A stretch of 9,077 bases of DNA from the NCBI GenBank assembly GCA_024763115.1, contig JANTGB010000066.1, forward strand, positions 1 to 9,077. Reading direction: 5' to 3'. Of this stretch, positions 7,426 through 9,077 are shown one piece after another. The notes under the pieces were generated by a model. The model saw only the letters and a program-made list of their open reading frames with translations. It searched no databases and had not been told where the DNA came from. This DNA comes from Desulfobulbaceae bacterium (GTDB lineage Bacteria > Desulfobacterota > Desulfobulbia > Desulfobulbales > SURF-16). A program made the position numbers and the translations under genes. Each line of letters starts with the position of its first letter. The stretch's first letter is position 1.

Positions 7426-7568
7426 TTTACCTTGCGCTCTTTACCATTAAGATTTTTTATTTTTTACCATGAAGAACATGAAGGACTTGAAGAAATGCTG
7501 ATAACAAAAAAACTCGTAACTGTCAGCTGCAGTAACTTTATGACCTTCATGCCCTTCATGGTAAAAAA
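7426..7568 (-). other. yejB-yejE intergenic gap within the operon
   Basis: A 143-bp gap separates yejB and yejE, unusually long for an operon whose next junction is 8 bp. Most of it (7460-7568) is an inverted-repeat element. The remainder, 7426-7459, carries the yejE ribosome binding region. If yejB, yejE and yejF share one transcript, the element forms a long stem-loop in the message and could alter the relative output of the genes. Confidence 0.6.
7460..7568. repeat. Inverted-repeat (MITE-like) element between yejB and yejE
   Basis: The 25-base arms at 7460-7484 and 7544-7568 are inverted copies with two mismatches. The left arm begins TTTTTTACCATGAAG and the right arm ends CTTCATGGTAAAAAA. 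They enclose 59 bp. The right arm directly abuts the yejB stop codon (7569-7571). A TTAT tetramer flanks both sides (7457-7460 and 7569-7572), which could be a small target duplication but could equally be chance in AT-rich DNA. Each arm is made of repeated CATGAAG units. No transposase is present, so it would be a non-autonomous element. Confidence 0.75.
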
Positions 7569-8615
7569 TTATTCCCTGCCGTCAAAGGTTATCCGGGGAT
7601 CAACCAGCACATAGCTGAGATCGGATAGCAGCCGGGAAATAAGGCCCAGAATTGTAAAAAAATAAAGGGTACCGAGCACAACCGGATAATCACGATTCAG
7701 GATAGATTCATAGGCCAGAAGGCCCATGCCGTCGAGGGAAAAAATAGTTTCAATCAGCAGGCTGCCGGTAAAAAAGGCAGTGATGAATGAGCCGGGAAAG
7801 CCGGTAATAATAGGGATAATGGCATTACGGAAAACATGATGGTACAGAACCTGGTTTTCCGACAACCCCTTGGCCCTGGCAGTCAGCACATACTGTTTGC
7901 GGATTTCTTCAAGAAAGCTGTTCTTGGTCAGCATGGTCATTACCGCCAGGCTGCCCACGGTACTTGCGGTTATAGGTAATACCATATGCCAGAGATAGTC
8001 AAGAATTTTACTCATCAGGCTGAGCTCGGCCCAGTTATCCGAGACCAGGCCACGCAGGGGAAAGATATTCCAGAAACTGCCGCCGCCGAACAAAACGATA
8101 AAGACAATGGCCAGGACAAAGCCGGGAATGGCATAACCCACCAGGATTATTGTGCTGGAAACAACATCAAAACGGGAGCCGTCCCGCACCGCCTTTTTGA
8201 TCCCTAAGGGAATACAGGTGGAATAAACTATGATAAAAGTCCAGAGACCAAGCGACATTGACACCGGCAGCTTGGAAATTACCAGGTTAACAACGCTCTG
8301 ATGATGATAATAGCTCTGGCCGAAGTCAAAGACCAGATAGTTTTTCATCATGCTCAGAAAACGGGTGACCGGCGGCTTATCAAAGCCGTACATCGCCTTG
8401 ATCTGGGCGATTCGCTCGGCATCCAGGCCCTGACTTCCCTGGTAAATTGTCGTGGAGGCGCTGACTTCCCCGGCTCCGGAGGCCCCTTCAAGGTCGGCAA
8501 TCATCCGTTCCACCGGCCCACCCGGCACAAACTGGGTAACAGTGAAGGTGATGAGCATGATGCCGAACAGGGTCGGAATCATCAACAGTATGCGGCGGAG
8601 TATGTAGGCGAACAT
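7569..8615 (-). CDS. yejB: Peptide ABC transporter permease (YejB family)
   Basis: A 348-residue inner-membrane permease of the DppB/OppB type. The N-terminal helix MFAYILRRILLMIPTLFGI leads into QFVPGGPVERM (28-38), characteristic of the family. An insertion with GLDAERIAQIKAMYGFDKP (63-81) and the FDFGQSYY motif (97-103) follow, as in YejB. KLPVSMSLGLW (115-125) begins the permease core. The EAA loop is at about 242-268 (ARAKGL...FRNAIIP), and the chain ends YVLVDPRITFDGRE. Membrane helices lie near 9-29, 119-140, 152-176, 207-229, 266-290 and 311-333. It is slightly shorter than E. coli YejB (about 364). It is the first transporter gene visible in its direction. No Shine-Dalgarno is evident before the ATG, yet the start agrees well with the family. 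It should form the channel with YejE. Confidence 0.93.
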   Translation of the reverse strand: MFAYILRRILLMIPTLFGIMLITFTVTQFVPGGPVERMIADLEGASGAGEVSASTTIYQGSQGLDAERIAQIKAMYGFDKPPVTRFLSMMKNYLVFDFGQSYYHHQSVVNLVISKLPVSMSLGLWTFIIVYSTCIPLGIKKAVRDGSRFDVVSSTIILVGYAIPGFVLAIVFIVLFGGGSFWNIFPLRGLVSDNWAELSLMSKILDYLWHMVLPITASTVGSLAVMTMLTKNSFLEEIRKQYVLTARAKGLSENQVLYHHVFRNAIIPIITGFPGSFITAFFTGSLLIETIFSLDGMGLLAYESILNRDYPVVLGTLYFFTILGLISRLLSDLSYVLVDPRITFDGRE

Positions 8616-8672
8616 ATCAAAAGTTGGAAATCAAAAGACAGGGGACAGAAAAATTAACATATTGAGTAACCG

Positions 8673-8688
8673 TTCAGCTGCGCTTCAT
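8673..8688 (+). repeat. 16-bp direct repeat, copy 2
   Basis: Identical to 11-26 (TTCAGCTGCGCTTCAT) and in the same orientation. It lies 57 bp upstream of the yejB start codon, so it would fall in the yejB leader or promoter region. The surrounding bases are not clearly similar to those around copy 1. Confidence 0.6.
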
Positions 8689-8721
8689 GAGGAATATTTT
8701 TCAAATATACATGGAAACAAG

Positions 8722-8751
8722 AGTTGTGTAAAAAAATATTTTTCAACAACT
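8722..8751. other. Imperfect AT-rich palindrome upstream of yejB
   Basis: AGTTGTGTAAAAA at the left pairs with TTTTTCAACAACT at the right across a 4-base loop, 11 of 13 positions matching. It lies about 110 bp before the yejB start, inside the likely promoter region. It could be an operator or a weak stem-loop. A 12-base direct repeat, AATATTTTTCAA, occurs at 8693-8704 and again within the palindrome at 8735-8746. Confidence 0.35.
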
Positions 8752-8842
8752 AATTGATATTGCAGCATCTTGTTTTTAATGCGTTACAAAAAAATCAGCT
8801 ATTTAAACAATTTCTGAAAATAATTCTTATGAAGTTGAAATA

Positions 8843-8874
8843 GGCGCTTACGCCCATTGTCTAAACAATTTTTT
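8843..8874 (+). terminator. Tandem small hairpins followed by a T tract (weak terminator candidate)
   Basis: GGCG-CTTA-CGCC (8843-8854) is a perfect 4-bp stem with a 4-base loop. It is followed by ATTGT-CTAA-ACAAT (8856-8868 plus the first T at 8869) and six T (8869-8874). The order hairpin then T tract fits an intrinsic terminator on the plus strand, but the stems are short and no plus-strand gene precedes it in the window. The first hairpin also matches 639-653 in inverse orientation, so it may just be part of a dispersed repeat. Confidence 0.25.
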
Positions 8875-8951
8875 GTTTTGATTTTTGGTAAATTCTCCAT
8901 ATGTGGTGGCACCCAACCGTAGGTCTGCTAAAATTTGGACAATTTATATCA

Positions 8952-9057
8952 CGTCATTCCGGCATGTAGTTGGCCGGAGATAAGCGAGGAACGAGACTCC
9001 GATCCGGAAAGCTGCTTAATGTCTATAGATTCCGGCCAACTACATGCCGGAATGACG
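8952..9057. repeat. 106-bp element with perfect 27-bp inverted arms
   Basis: Bases 8952-8978 and 9031-9057 are exact reverse complements over 27 bp. The arms begin CGTCATTCCGGCATG and end TTGGCCGGA. The arms continue imperfectly outward: AATTTGGACA on the left (about 8932-8941) corresponds to TGTCAAATT on the right (about 9065-9073). The 52-bp centre contains TAAGCGA (8981-8987) and GAGACTCC (8993-9000), a pair also seen in the repeats at 138-159 and 706-727. Repeats beginning CGTCATTCC are widespread as dispersed palindromes in bacterial genomes; no transposase is present here. Confidence 0.85.
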
Positions 9058-9077
9058 AAGTGAGTGTCAAATTATGG

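Larger units (their letters stand above)
8616..9077. other. Non-coding region upstream of yejB
   Basis: No gene is seen in these 462 bases on either strand; in particular there is no fragment of the binding-protein gene yejA. The AT-rich part (about 8690-8900) is the likely place for a minus-strand promoter for yejBEF, but no single -35/-10 pair stands out. It contains a second copy of a 16-bp repeat (8673-8688), an imperfect palindrome (8722-8751), two small hairpins with a T tract (8843-8874) and a long inverted-repeat element at 8952-9057. Confidence 0.6.

Noticed and set aside
7464..7559. 31-codon minus-strand frame inside the yejB-yejE gap, beginning MKGMKVIK and ending SCSSW
   Set aside because: It is made almost entirely of the inverted-repeat element, has no ribosome binding site, and its start and stop fall in the repeat arms. 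It is best explained as repeat DNA that happens to be open.
7132..7614. Plus-strand frame of 160 codons across the yejE start and the gap
   Set aside because: It is antisense to yejE and the intergenic repeat. The composition reflects the reverse of yejE, and there is no motif or start signal.
1..9077. CRISPR array or retron-like system
   Set aside because: No regularly spaced direct repeats, no cas or reverse-transcriptase motifs. The repeats present are inverted and irregularly spaced.

Overview
The window looks like a chromosomal segment from a Gram-negative bacterium, most likely a Desulfobacterota (former Deltaproteobacteria) species. That assignment is an inference. It rests on the architecture of the large hybrid sensor kinase, moderate G+C content with AT-rich intergenic DNA, and several dispersed palindromic repeats between the genes. 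No rRNA, tRNA, CRISPR array or transposase gene was seen.

Layout. Positions 1-904 hold no convincing gene. They contain two copies of a roughly 94-bp repeat in opposite orientation (28-121 and 737-830), several hairpins, a 14-bp perfect palindrome and a G8 run. Positions 905-4789 (+) encode a 1294-residue membrane-bound hybrid histidine kinase. It has a periplasmic sensor flanked by two membrane segments, then PAS, HisKA, HATPase, a degenerate receiver, an intact receiver, an HPt domain and an extra helical tail. After only 15 bp, three genes on the minus strand converge on it. Read in their own direction these are yejB (8615-7569), yejE (7425-6409) and yejF (6400-4805). They encode the two permeases and the double ATPase of a YejABEF-type peptide ABC importer. 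yejE and yejF are tightly coupled, while yejB and yejE are separated by a 143-bp gap filled by an inverted-repeat element. The last 462 bp (8616-9077) are again non-coding and end in a 106-bp element with perfect 27-bp inverted arms.

How the genes work together. YejB and YejE should form the inner-membrane channel and YejF should power it. The periplasmic binding protein (YejA) is not in the window and, if present, lies upstream of yejB or elsewhere. The kinase is a self-contained phosphorelay with no DNA-binding output and no adjacent response regulator, so its partner must be elsewhere. Nothing in the sequence links it functionally to the transporter beyond position.

The protein-coding part is recognisable and fairly ordinary. 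The least explained signals are the non-coding repeats. The two copies of the 5' repeat differ by a compensatory base-pair change in an internal stem. A short TAAGCGA/GAGACTCC motif recurs in three places, and an inverted-repeat element sits inside the transporter operon exactly at the yejB stop codon.
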